DNA of 64,000 nt, taken from assembly GCA_964522105.1 (NCBI GenBank), contig CAZFVA010000015.1, positions 1-64,000 of the forward strand. Reading direction: 5' to 3'. The first letter of the stretch is position 1. Every line of letters begins with the position of its first letter. Source of the DNA: JAGOFO01 sp964522105. GTDB taxonomy: Bacteria; Myxococcota_A; UBA9042; DTJE01. A program made the position numbers and the translations under genes. Of the stretch, positions 8,419 to 17,088 are shown in pieces. A model generated the notes under the pieces. That model searched no databases. It was not told where the DNA came from and worked only from the letters and a program-made list of their open reading frames with translations.

Positions 8419-9852
8419 ATGGAAACCCGCGACGTAGTCATCGTGGGATCTGGTTTCGGGGGGGCGATCCCGGCTTTAAGGCTGGCAACTGCGGGTCGGA
8501 CCGTGTTGTGCCTTGAGGCGGGCGAACGCCTGACCGAGAAGGATTTCGTTCAGGACTGGTCATTCAAGGCTCAGGCCCGCATGTTCGTCACCTACACATC
8601 AAAGGACTATCACGTCATCTTCCGGTATGGCCGTGGGCTGGGCGGCGGATCACTGACATACGCCGCTGCCATGCTGCGTTCACCGACCGAAGTGTTCGAC
8701 TGGCGCGACCGCGACAACTACCGTGTCTGGCCTGCCTCGGTCACACGGGCAGCGATGGACCCGTATTACGAAATGGTCGAGCGCGAGATGGACATCACCC
8801 GCGCATCATGGGCCGACGTCCCCCGCGCCGGCGGCATCCTGGCGAAGATGCTGGATAACATGGGGTTGACCGCCGACCGCTCGATGTACCCGATTACTGA
8901 CTGTCTGCAATGCGGATTCTGCATGTGCGGCTGCATGTTCGGGCGGAAAAAGCATCTCGGATGGAACTACATCCCACGAGCCGAACAGGCCGGGGCCGAA
9001 TTCCGGGTAGGCTGCCGCGTGCATCATCTGGAACCGGATGGAAGCGGGTGGAAGGTGTCATATTTTGACCCGTGGAACATCCAGCGCACCGTCAGGGGCG
9101 AACGCGTCGTCCTTGCCGCCAGCGCGCTGGAAACACCGGGAATCCTGCTGCGCTCTAAAGAATGGATGAAAGACCTGCATCCGCAGGTTGGAAAAAACCT
9201 GAACAATAACGGGGACGTGGCCTTCCTGTGGCGCGTCCCGGAAAGCCTGGCCCCGACCTACCCGTTCATGGGACGCAACAACGCAGGCGTCATCACATAC
9301 GCATTCTGGAACGAACACAGGATCACAATCCACCCGGGCGCGGGGCCGCCGGCACTGGTGGCCGCCCTGGACGTGTTCAGCGAAAAAGGCGAGCCATCGG
9401 CACCGATGGGACTGTCCTTTAAACACTATGTCCGGGACCACTATGCAACGCATCTGTTCCCGTCACTGGCCATCGGACTTACGGATGGCGAAGGTGAGGT
9501 TACGGTCGATGCAGACGGCGTCGTACAGTTCGATCTGCCGTTAACCGAACGGCTGCAGGCTTACATCGAACGTGTCGCAGGCGTAGCTAAACAGATCGCG
9601 GACGCGAACGGTGCCGAATTGCTGCGTACCGGTGGCGACAATTATGAACACGGGGACGCACATCCGCTGGCAACCTGCCGGATCGGGGACGACGCAGACC
9701 GCGCACCCTGTACGCCGGACGGCGAACTACGCTCACATCCCGGGGTTTTCATAAGCGACGGCGCGTCTATCCCTGGCGGAACGGGCGTAAACCCGGCCCA
9801 CACGATTGCAGCAAATGCTGAACGCATCGCAGCCGGCCTGGTGGCGCGGTAA
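8419..9852 (+). CDS. GMC-family FAD oxidoreductase (membrane dehydrogenase catalytic subunit)
   Basis: 477 residues. The N-terminal FAD motif is GSGFGG, with GRGLGGGS further on, and the C-terminal HPLATCRIG and GTGVNPAHTIAANA segments are those of cholesterol-oxidase-like GMC enzymes. A Cys group (CLQCGFCMCGC, near 160-170) matches the CxxCGxCxxGC site of this branch and probably binds an Fe-S cluster. No signal peptide is present. The next gene carries a Tat signal and likely exports this protein as a passenger. ATG 8419 is chosen because GGAG lies 7 bases upstream; ATG 8413 lacks spacing. The substrate (alcohol, sugar or sterol) is unknown. Confidence 0.82.
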   Translation: METRDVVIVGSGFGGAIPALRLATAGRTVLCLEAGERLTEKDFVQDWSFKAQARMFVTYTSKDYHVIFRYGRGLGGGSLTYAAAMLRSPTEVFDWRDRDNYRVWPASVTRAAMDPYYEMVEREMDITRASWADVPRAGGILAKMLDNMGLTADRSMYPITDCLQCGFCMCGCMFGRKKHLGWNYIPRAEQAGAEFRVGCRVHHLEPDGSGWKVSYFDPWNIQRTVRGERVVLAASALETPGILLRSKEWMKDLHPQVGKNLNNNGDVAFLWRVPESLAPTYPFMGRNNAGVITYAFWNEHRITIHPGAGPPALVAALDVFSEKGEPSAPMGLSFKHYVRDHYATHLFPSLAIGLTDGEGEVTVDADGVVQFDLPLTERLQAYIERVAGVAKQIADANGAELLRTGGDNYEHGDAHPLATCRIGDDADRAPCTPDGELRSHPGVFISDGASIPGGTGVNPAHTIAANAERIAAGLVAR

Positions 9853-9864
9853 CAGGGGGAAACC

Positions 9865-10458
9865 ATGGATCGGCGAAACTTTCTGACCCTGGCTGGCGGC
9901 GGCGCGCTGGCCTTAATACTGGAAGCGGTTGGCGCTTCGGCCGCAAAAGCAGCCGTGGCAGGGTATGCGAATAACCCTTTCGGGCGCGACCCGGTCCCCG
10001 ACGCGTGCCTGCTGCCGCTTGGCGATGTCGAGCGGACGCTGGCTGCGATGCTGGACACGGTGGTCCCCGGGCCCGAAACTGACCCTGAAGGGACGGCTGG
10101 TGCCCTGGAAGCGTGTTCGATGAACATCCTGCTGGACGGTTCATTTCCGTTCCGTAAGTATGCGGATATGTTCGCGCTGGTTCTGGACGGTATTGCCAAC
10201 GACTCTCACGGGGCCGCGCTGGCCGACCTGCCATACGAAAAGCGCCTGGACGTGCTTACAACGGCACAGGCCCAGTTGCCCCTGCTGCGACTGGCTTTCA
10301 GGGCCGTCCGTTCTGCCTTCTTCGGCGGCGCCTACAACGGCATTGGACTGCGGTACGTCGGTTTCCCAGGCCCGAACCTCGGGTGGCGACACGTGCCGGA
10401 ATGTTCATTTCGAACTGCTGTATGCGGCGAACTGACAGAGACGGGGTGGATGCCATGA
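9865..10458 (+). CDS. Gluconate 2-dehydrogenase subunit 3-like protein, Tat-exported
   Basis: 197 residues. The N-terminus MDRRNFLTLAGGGAL is a twin-arginine signal. The body has the weakly conserved features of the small subunit of FAD-dependent gluconate, sorbitol and glucose dehydrogenases, including a conserved end FGGAYNG, then YVGFPGPNLGW. In that family this subunit binds the GMC catalytic subunit and carries it through the Tat pathway. It lies 12 bases after the GMC gene, and its stop overlaps the next start (ATGA), so the three genes form one unit. Confidence 0.8.
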   Translation: MDRRNFLTLAGGGALALILEAVGASAAKAAVAGYANNPFGRDPVPDACLLPLGDVERTLAAMLDTVVPGPETDPEGTAGALEACSMNILLDGSFPFRKYADMFALVLDGIANDSHGAALADLPYEKRLDVLTTAQAQLPLLRLAFRAVRSAFFGGAYNGIGLRYVGFPGPNLGWRHVPECSFRTAVCGELTETGWMP

Positions 10459-11402
10459 CAACACGCCAAATCAAATGGGCCGCGCTGGTCCTGGGCGCAG
10501 CCTGCGTAGTTGCGGGATGCGGAAACGTTGCCAATACACCTGACGTATCAGCGGGGGACGTGCCGGATGCGGACGTGGCCGACACGATCGAAATCCCTTC
10601 ACTGGTAACAAACTGCGCCGCCTGCCACAACCTGACTGCCCTTGCCACACCAAATCCCGGTGCCGCAATGTCGATCGGGGAATGGACCTCCAGTGCGGCC
10701 ATGGGACTGGTGCGCGTGGACCCGTTGTTCCCCGAACCCGGGGTCTGGTGGGGCGTACCCTGGCCGCGCCGGGGACATCATGCCATCGCGATGGACAACT
10801 GCGCGGGATGCCACCCGTTGCAAGCTGACGGAACGGGGCATGGCCTGCGCGTTTACCCGGTCAAAGAAGACGTTTTCACCGGCGAAAAGAACTGTTCGCT
10901 TGGATGTCATGGCTGGATTCCCGAGTCATCGACCGAGAAAGGATTCCCCGACACCGAAGTACCGGACATTGTCGGGTCAACACGGCCCGGCGAGCTTCTG
11001 GCGGCAGGTGACAACGCACATTCGCGGCTGTGGCGACAGGGCGCCCGCCCGTCAGACCAGACGGCCTTCCGAATCTCGACTTTCCAGCCTGGATGCGGCG
11101 GATGCCACAACGTCATGGCCGAAGACCATGGTGCCATATTGAACTGTCTTGACTGCCACGACTTCCAGTCCAACAAATCCGACCTTCATACTTCCCACGT
11201 CGTGGCCGCTGCAAACGGACAGGCCAGGTTCGACCCCGAAGGTGCAACGGCCGGCTTAAGTTCATGTAACTACTGCCACAAAAACGAAGGCGACGCGCCC
11301 CTGGACCGCAGCCGCCAGAGCTGCCATAACTGCCATCTGTCGGCACACCAGCCCCTGGGCGCCGACGGCCTGCCGCAACTATGGCCGCAGGCTGCAGAGT
11401 AG
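10455..11402 (+). CDS. Multihaem c-type cytochrome lipoprotein (six CxxCH plus one CX3CH)
   Basis: 315 residues. The signal peptide ends at the lipobox VVAGC (Cys22) and is followed by a short Asp-rich stretch (PDVSAGDVPDADVADT). Six standard haem c sites are visible (CAACH, CAGCH, CGGCH, CLDCH, CNYCH, CHNCH) plus one CX3CH (CSLGCH), an unusual but plausible seventh haem site. It occupies the place of the cytochrome subunit in a three-part membrane dehydrogenase with the GMC and small subunits, and would take electrons from FAD or Fe-S and pass them to the envelope. The ATG overlaps the previous stop by four bases. Confidence 0.83.
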   Translation: MTTRQIKWAALVLGAACVVAGCGNVANTPDVSAGDVPDADVADTIEIPSLVTNCAACHNLTALATPNPGAAMSIGEWTSSAAMGLVRVDPLFPEPGVWWGVPWPRRGHHAIAMDNCAGCHPLQADGTGHGLRVYPVKEDVFTGEKNCSLGCHGWIPESSTEKGFPDTEVPDIVGSTRPGELLAAGDNAHSRLWRQGARPSDQTAFRISTFQPGCGGCHNVMAEDHGAILNCLDCHDFQSNKSDLHTSHVVAAANGQARFDPEGATAGLSSCNYCHKNEGDAPLDRSRQSCHNCHLSAHQPLGADGLPQLWPQAAE

Positions 11403-11413
11403 CGACGAATTCA

Positions 11414-11425
11414 GTCTGGCCAGAC
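11414..11425. repeat. 12-bp perfect palindrome after the cytochrome gene
   Basis: GTCTGGCCAGAC lies 11 bases after the stop codon. It has no loop and no T-run follows directly, so it is not a classical terminator; it may be a protein-binding site or chance. Confidence 0.3.
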
Positions 11426-11472
11426 AGCAACCGTACTTTACCTTTATCTTAGCTAAACAATAACTCGACTTT

Positions 11473-11572
11473 NNNNNNNNNNNNNNNNNNNNNNNNNNNN
11501 NNNNNNNNNNNNNNNNNNNNNNNNNNNNNNNNNNNNNNNNNNNNNNNNNNNNNNNNNNNNNNNNNNNNNNNN
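11473..11572. other. Assembly gap (100 N)
   Basis: Exactly 100 undetermined bases, the usual placeholder for a scaffold join. The true distance and possible missing genes between the cytochrome operon and the iron-sulfur protein are unknown. The 38 bases between the gap and the next gene show no recognisable feature. Confidence 0.98.
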
Positions 11573-11610
11573 CTTTACGTTTGGACAGGTTGGCATGAAA
11601 CACAGGTACG

Positions 11611-13644
11611 TTATTTCGGCAGGCGTTCGGCGAGGACTTCGGCGATGTCAGCGACGGACAGACGTTCTTCAACGCCTTCTTCGTTGATACCGTCACGGCA
11701 CATCACAAGGCAGAACGGACAGGCGCTGACGACCTTTGAAGCACCGGTTTCTGCCAGTTGACTGACGCGAAGTCTGTTGACGCGGGTGCCTTCCTTTTCG
11801 TCGCGGAACATCATGCCGCCACCGGCGCCACAGCACATTCCAGTCTTACGGCTGCGATCGGCTTCGACAAGCGTCAGGCCGGCGGCCTTTGCAGCATCGC
11901 GCGGTTCGTCATAAATCTCGTTGTATCTGCCGAGGTAGCACGAATCATGGTAAACGGCCTTGACCGATTCGGCCGGGGCGTCCAGCTTCAGTTTGCCGTC
12001 CTTAATCAACTGCGCCAGCAGAACCGAGTGATGAATGACCTCGTAATTCCCACCGAACTGAGGATATTCATTCTTGATCGTGTTGTACCCGTGCGGACAC
12101 ATCGTCACGATCTTCTTCACGTTGTAGCCGTTGAAGACCTCGATGTTCTGGGCAGCCTGCGCCTGGAACAGATATTCATTACCAAGGCGTCTGGCAGTAT
12201 CGCCACAGCAGCCCTCTTCCGGCCCGAGGATCGCGAAATCAACACCGGCAGCGCGCATCAGCTTGACGAACGCACGGGCGACCTTCTGGTTGCGATCATC
12301 ATACGCACCTGAACAACCCAGGAAGAACAGATATTCGGCGTCCGGCTTGTCCGACAGCAGCGGAACTTCCATTTCTTCCACAAGCCACATGCCGCGTTCG
12401 CCTGAAGGCAGACCCCACGGATTCGACTTGTTTTCCAGATTCTTCTGACAGACGGCCAGCTCGTTGTCCATGCTGGCTTCCATCAACGTCAGGTAACGGC
12501 GATAGCCGATAATCTTGTCAACGTGCGTGATATTGACCGGGCACTGCTCTTCGCACGACCGGCACGTCGTACATTCCCAGATAACTTCGTCCTTGATCGC
12601 GTCGATCAACGACTTGCCTTCTTCACGCAGCTTTTCGCCAAGGTCAACGCCCTTGATGATGTCTTTTTCATGCGCCTTCACAAAGTCGCGCATATCGCAG
12701 ATAAGCTCACGGGGACTGAGTGGCTTGCCGGTCTGATGGGCCGGGCAGTTGACGGTGCAGCGGCCGCATTCAGTACACGCGAAACCGTCCATCATCTGCT
12801 TCCAGGTCAGTTCGGTCGGACGCAGAACACCGAAAGTCTCCTGCTCTTCAATATCTTTGATAGGTTCAATCGCGCCCGGGCTGGTAAGTCTTGAAAAGAA
12901 GACGTTCGGAATAGCCAGGATGACGTGAAAATGTTTACCGAGCGGCAGTTCATTAAGGAACGTAAACAGAACGACGATGTGAACCCAGAAACAGATCTGC
13001 CACAGCGCCATCAATTTTCCTGCACTTACACCGGCAAACCAGGTGGACACGAAAGAACCGATCGGCGAATTAGCCATTTCCAGATTCATGGCGGCCGCAG
13101 CGGCAGCAGGAATCTGATCGTAGCCGGCTTTAAGCAGCGCAAATCTGGCACCGTCATACAGGAAATCGGTAACCATCAGAGTACCGATGAATCCCAGAAT
13201 CAGGTACGCAGCAAATGTGTTGTGAAGTCTTTCAGGTTTCAGAACGGCGCGACGGAAAATGGACCACACAACCATGGCAAGAACGACCAACTCGGTCCAG
13301 TCCTTCAACCACGTGTAAATATGGTCGGCCGCAGGCCAGAACCACATGATGCTCCACGACGACCAGTCGGAAGCATACGCGCGGCCAACAACAGAAATTG
13401 AACGGAACAGAAGAATCAGAAAGCCCCAGAAGATCAGGGCATGCACCAGACCGGAAACAGGTTCCTTGAACAGGCGCGTCTGAAAGAACGCGACCTTCAG
13501 CATCTCCATGAATCTGGTTACCGGCTTGTCCCACCGGACATCAGGTTTGCCGGTCATCAGCAGACGAACACGGCCATACATCGTGAACGAAAAGAAACCC
13601 AGCGCAGCGACAAGCAACAGAGACATCACAATGGCATTAATCAT
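11611..13644 (-). CDS. Membrane iron-sulfur oxidoreductase, HdrD/GlpC-like with NarI-like membrane part
   Basis: 677 residues. Residues 1-250 are several membrane helices with His residues, like the NarI/HdrE haem b module. Two ferredoxin-type clusters follow (CTECGRCTVNCP near 300; CTTCRSCEEQCP near 365). The C-terminal half has two CCG domains (GPEEGCCGD and RKTGMCCGAGGG), as in HdrD, GlpC and LutA. Fused proteins of this type in Deltaproteobacteria and Firmicutes are thought to pass electrons from electron-transfer flavoprotein or other soluble donors to menaquinone. No etfAB is visible nearby, though the assembly gap is adjacent. Family is certain and the donor is inferred. Confidence 0.82.
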   Translation of the reverse strand: MINAIVMSLLLVAALGFFSFTMYGRVRLLMTGKPDVRWDKPVTRFMEMLKVAFFQTRLFKEPVSGLVHALIFWGFLILLFRSISVVGRAYASDWSSWSIMWFWPAADHIYTWLKDWTELVVLAMVVWSIFRRAVLKPERLHNTFAAYLILGFIGTLMVTDFLYDGARFALLKAGYDQIPAAAAAAMNLEMANSPIGSFVSTWFAGVSAGKLMALWQICFWVHIVVLFTFLNELPLGKHFHVILAIPNVFFSRLTSPGAIEPIKDIEEQETFGVLRPTELTWKQMMDGFACTECGRCTVNCPAHQTGKPLSPRELICDMRDFVKAHEKDIIKGVDLGEKLREEGKSLIDAIKDEVIWECTTCRSCEEQCPVNITHVDKIIGYRRYLTLMEASMDNELAVCQKNLENKSNPWGLPSGERGMWLVEEMEVPLLSDKPDAEYLFFLGCSGAYDDRNQKVARAFVKLMRAAGVDFAILGPEEGCCGDTARRLGNEYLFQAQAAQNIEVFNGYNVKKIVTMCPHGYNTIKNEYPQFGGNYEVIHHSVLLAQLIKDGKLKLDAPAESVKAVYHDSCYLGRYNEIYDEPRDAAKAAGLTLVEADRSRKTGMCCGAGGGMMFRDEKEGTRVNRLRVSQLAETGASKVVSACPFCLVMCRDGINEEGVEERLSVADIAEVLAERLPK

Positions 13645-13719
13645 GAAAGCCCCACCCCGGTTAATAACCCCTTGGATAACAAGACAAAAGACGCCATCTG
13701 GAAAAATATCTGGCCGATT

Positions 13720-14430
13720 CTAACCTTTGACAAGAACGGATGTAAACACCCGCATGCGGGTACTGCACAGTCCGACTTCCCGGTCAGTTTGCGGCAACGC
13801 GTCAATAATAGCGCAGCATTGTGAATCAGAACACAGGAAATAACTGCCTGTGGAAAGGAATGCAGAGGTCATTTCTTCAAGATAGGGCTCGATATCGCTT
13901 TTCAACACAAGAAAACTGCCAGATTTCAACACCCTGGCGATAGTTGCGGCCATCACGGGACCATGACGCCGTGCAGCATGTTTCCGTTTCCACCATGGGT
14001 CCGGAAACAGAAGGTACGCACGTTCAACTGAATTTTCTTCAAGAAGCAGCGGTATGGTCGCCCGCGCATCGCCCCAGCCCATGAACACATTTTCACAACC
14101 GCGGCGGGCCGCCTTGTCCAGCGAATGTCCGCACAGCGACAGACCGGTTTCAAGACCAAGGCACACGGCGTCCGGATTTGCAGCCGCAATCGCTGAAATA
14201 AACCGGCCTTTGCCTGCCCCGACCTCAAGAATAATCCTGCGGCCGGACGCATACTTCTTAAATTCTTCAACAGTTTCAGGCCTGCACGGCAGAATAAGGT
14301 GTTTGAAATCATTAAAGTATTCGGGAACAAGCTCCAGATGATGCCTGGCCTCGCCACCTATGATGGTTTCGGGTCCTATGTCGTCAGGCGCAAAGACCTT
14401 GAAATCTTTGCGAAAGTCTTTCATTGGCAT
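13720..14430 (-). CDS. trmB: tRNA (guanine-N7)-methyltransferase
   Basis: 236 residues. The SAM-binding motif is LEVGAGKGRF, and the family hallmark FPDPWWKRKHAARR is intact. The C-terminal STRMRVF resembles the conserved TxFE-like region. It methylates G46 of tRNAs. The ATG at 14430 has GGAGG 7-8 bases upstream; an upstream in-frame start at 14463 is less likely. Its 75-base distance to the iron-sulfur gene downstream on the same strand permits co-transcription without a functional link. Confidence 0.9.
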   Translation of the reverse strand: MPMKDFRKDFKVFAPDDIGPETIIGGEARHHLELVPEYFNDFKHLILPCRPETVEEFKKYASGRRIILEVGAGKGRFISAIAAANPDAVCLGLETGLSLCGHSLDKAARRGCENVFMGWGDARATIPLLLEENSVERAYLLFPDPWWKRKHAARRHGPVMAATIARVLKSGSFLVLKSDIEPYLEEMTSAFLSTGSYFLCSDSQCCAIIDALPQTDREVGLCSTRMRVFTSVLVKG

Positions 14431-14525
14431 CAAACAACCTCCATTCCCGGGCGGCACATCCATAAAACCGGACAGAGCCCATAAACAGCGGAATCTATCA
14501 CATCAGTCCGAATGCAAGCCAATCC

Positions 14526-14555
14526 TTGCCAAACGGCACGTATTTTAACTAAAAT
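14526..14555 (+). promoter_or_regulatory. Sigma-70-type promoter for the Gly-rich lipoprotein
   Basis: TTGCCA (14526-14531), an 18-base spacer and TAAAAT (14550-14555). Transcription would start near 14562, which supports ATG 14582 and excludes the upstream ATG at 14558. Confidence 0.55.
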
Positions 14556-14581
14556 CAGTGTGGATGAAACTGGAGTTGACA

Positions 14582-16993
14582 ATGTCAGGCAGGAACATTT
14601 TTCTGGCGCTGATTCTGACGGCATCTGCCGTTCTTACATACGGCTGTACTTCCGTTACGCCGGTTCCGCACAATGACGTTGTCGATGTTGTCGAGGTACC
14701 GGATATCATTGCCGATGTGCATGATGCTAATGACGTTCAAGATACGGTCCGACTTGATATAGTCGAGGATTTCGGCACCGACGAAATGACCGATGTCGGC
14801 GACCCGTGCGAAGAGTATCCACGTGGTTTCAGTTGCATCTGTGAAGAAAACCGCGACTGCGCCAGCAATTACTGCATCTCAAGCCCCGGGGAAAACGTCT
14901 ACAGATGCACAAAGATCTGCTTTGACGACTGCCCTGAAGGCTGGAAATGCCAGGAACTGACAAGCGGCGGCTCCGACTCGACGTACATCTGCCGCCCGAC
15001 TTATGAGCCGCTGTGCGACCGCGAATGTATTGAAGACAGTGATTGCCAGTCAGCCGGCGCCATGTGCGTCCTGAACGGAACAAAGAATTATTGCCAGAAG
15101 GCGTGTACGACGGACGCCGACTGCGATCCGAAGACCCGAATGAAAGAGTGTGACCTGGACGGCACATGTGACTTCAAATCAAAATTGACGGCCGAAGAAT
15201 GTGAAACTGCCGACAACTGCGATCTGGTAAATCTGGAATTTGCCTGTCTTGAAGTCCGAAACGTTGAAGATAACAAGACATCTAAACAGTGCATGTCAAC
15301 AAGCGGCCACTGCGAATGCGGATTCGACACCGACTACACATCGGACGCGAAACACTGCGGCGACTGTGAAACAGTCTGCGCCTTTGCCAACGCCGATGCG
15401 TACTGTCAGGAATCAGGCTGCAAGAGGGGCGGATGCCTGGCCGGGTTCATGGATCTGAACAAGTCCGATGAAGACGGCTGCGAATACGAATGTACTTTCA
15501 CCAGCCCGATTGATCACCCGGATTCGGCCTACCTTGACGCCAACTGCGATGGCATCGACGGTGACCTGGAAAAGGGCGTTTTCGTCAGCAAAGCCGGTGA
15601 CGACGACAACAACCTTGGCGACAGCAGACATCCGTTCCTGACCATCAATGCAGGCATCGCATTTGCAAACACACAGGAAATCAGGCGCGACGTCTATGTT
15701 TCAAAGGGCACCTACCAGGAACAGGTAAATCTGGTCAACGGCGTTAACGTCTATGGCGGATATGACGCTCAGAACGGCTGGAAAAGAAATATCGCGACCA
15801 ATGAAGTCATCATCTACTGGGACGGACAGGAAACGGTCGCGGTGCGCTCTGTGGTCGCCAAAGACATCACCGAGCCGACAGTCTTTGATGGCTTCCACGT
15901 CAAAACGTCCAGTGCAGCACTGCCTTCCGGTTCTTCATACGGCATGCACGTCAGCGACTGTGACAATGACCTGATGATTTCCAACAACATCATCGAGGCC
16001 GGCGACGGCATGAGCGGGCGCAACGGCGGCTTCGGGTCAAACGGCCAGAACGCCAACAACGGTGGCAAGGGTACCGATGCGTTCGTGTATGATGCCTGCG
16101 GAATCTGCTTCACATGCAACATCTTCAATTATGACGTTTACATGGTTGCTGGTTCAGCCGGCACCGCACCGTGCGGCATGAACGGCGGGACCGGCGGGAA
16201 AGGCGGAAAAATTGGCAATGGTGGCACAGGCGGCACGGCCGGAGCAAACGGCGGTGGCGCAGGTGGTGCCGGTGCTTATTATGAATCAGATGACGGCTTC
16301 GCCGGTTCACCTGGCGCAGACGGCAATGATGGACCTGACGGAAGCGGCGGACTTGCGACCGGCCAGATTAACGAAGCCGGTTTCTGGGTTCCACTCGCAG
16401 GGCTTGACGGTCAGGACGGGGTCCACGGCAAAGGCGGTGGCGGTGGCGGCGGTGGCGGCGGTGATGATGATTCAGCCGTTTTCGGCATCGAGTGCTACTC
16501 GACAGGCGGTGCTGGCGGCGGCGGCGGCGGCGGCGGATGCGCCGGAACCGGTGGCAAAGGCGCACAGGGGGCCGGTGGGTCGTTCGGTCTGTTCGTAATT
16601 CAGTCTAATCCACAGATTATTAACAACAATCTGATCTCCAAGTTCGGCGCGAATGGCGGCATCGGCGGTGCAAGCGGAACGGGCGGAGCAGGCGGAACAG
16701 GCGGTGGCGGCGGCGCAAATACGTCCGACGGCGCCGGATCCGGTAAGAAAGGCGGAGATGGTGGCGACGGCGGCGATGGCGGCAATGGCGGCGGTGGGCC
16801 GGGTGGGCCTTCATTCCCACTGTATATTGCCGGTTCTTCATCCAACCCGACGTGTACCAACAACGTCTATGAAGCAAAAGGTTTTGCTGGCGCTGGCGGC
16901 TACGGCGGCGGCAGTGGAACTACCAACAAAGGTCAGAACGGCCTTTCCGGCTTGATTCACGGCGTTACGGCCAACTGCCAGGCACCTCAGTAA
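14582..16993 (+). CDS. Cys-rich, Gly-rich surface-type lipoprotein with beta-helix region
   Basis: 803 residues. Lipobox LTYGC (Cys22), then an acidic tether rich in V-D (NDVVDVVEVPD). Residues about 65-320 are Cys-rich with repeated short knots (CSxNYC, DCPEGWKCQ, DCDPKTRM), resembling the Dickkopf-type or myxobacterial disulfide modules. Residues about 335-480 look like a DUF1565/pectate-lyase-like beta helix (FVSKAGDDDNNLG, then HPFLTINAGI). The remainder alternates beta-helix strands with long GG-x tracts recalling PE_PGRS proteins. GGAG 7 bases before the ATG supports the start. It is probably an exposed binding or adhesive protein; no enzymatic residues are evident. Confidence 0.75.
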   Translation: MSGRNIFLALILTASAVLTYGCTSVTPVPHNDVVDVVEVPDIIADVHDANDVQDTVRLDIVEDFGTDEMTDVGDPCEEYPRGFSCICEENRDCASNYCISSPGENVYRCTKICFDDCPEGWKCQELTSGGSDSTYICRPTYEPLCDRECIEDSDCQSAGAMCVLNGTKNYCQKACTTDADCDPKTRMKECDLDGTCDFKSKLTAEECETADNCDLVNLEFACLEVRNVEDNKTSKQCMSTSGHCECGFDTDYTSDAKHCGDCETVCAFANADAYCQESGCKRGGCLAGFMDLNKSDEDGCEYECTFTSPIDHPDSAYLDANCDGIDGDLEKGVFVSKAGDDDNNLGDSRHPFLTINAGIAFANTQEIRRDVYVSKGTYQEQVNLVNGVNVYGGYDAQNGWKRNIATNEVIIYWDGQETVAVRSVVAKDITEPTVFDGFHVKTSSAALPSGSSYGMHVSDCDNDLMISNNIIEAGDGMSGRNGGFGSNGQNANNGGKGTDAFVYDACGICFTCNIFNYDVYMVAGSAGTAPCGMNGGTGGKGGKIGNGGTGGTAGANGGGAGGAGAYYESDDGFAGSPGADGNDGPDGSGGLATGQINEAGFWVPLAGLDGQDGVHGKGGGGGGGGGGDDDSAVFGIECYSTGGAGGGGGGGGCAGTGGKGAQGAGGSFGLFVIQSNPQIINNNLISKFGANGGIGGASGTGGAGGTGGGGGANTSDGAGSGKKGGDGGDGGDGGNGGGGPGGPSFPLYIAGSSSNPTCTNNVYEAKGFAGAGGYGGGSGTTNKGQNGLSGLIHGVTANCQAPQ
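16168..16960 (+). repeat. Gly-rich GGC/GGT-codon tract (PGRS-like)
   Basis: Degenerate GGx-GGx units encode G-G-T/A/N/K/D runs, broken by short hydrophobic strands. The bias produces long open frames on the opposite strand and other frames which are not genes. The tract is prone to slippage and assembly error. Confidence 0.75.
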
Positions 16994-17088
16994 AGATAAT
17001 CCAGCCACATCAGAAACAAACGCAGCACCCAGACTCACCAGCAGAAAATCAACAAACTGTGTAATAATCGCGTTGATTTGAAACGGGT

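Noticed and set aside
11414..11425. Palindrome as a rho-independent terminator
   Set aside because: It has no loop bases and no adjacent T-run, so it does not fit an intrinsic terminator.
16125..16877. Minus-strand Pro- or Arg/His-rich frames
   Set aside because: They are shadows of the GGC/GGT glycine tract on the plus strand.
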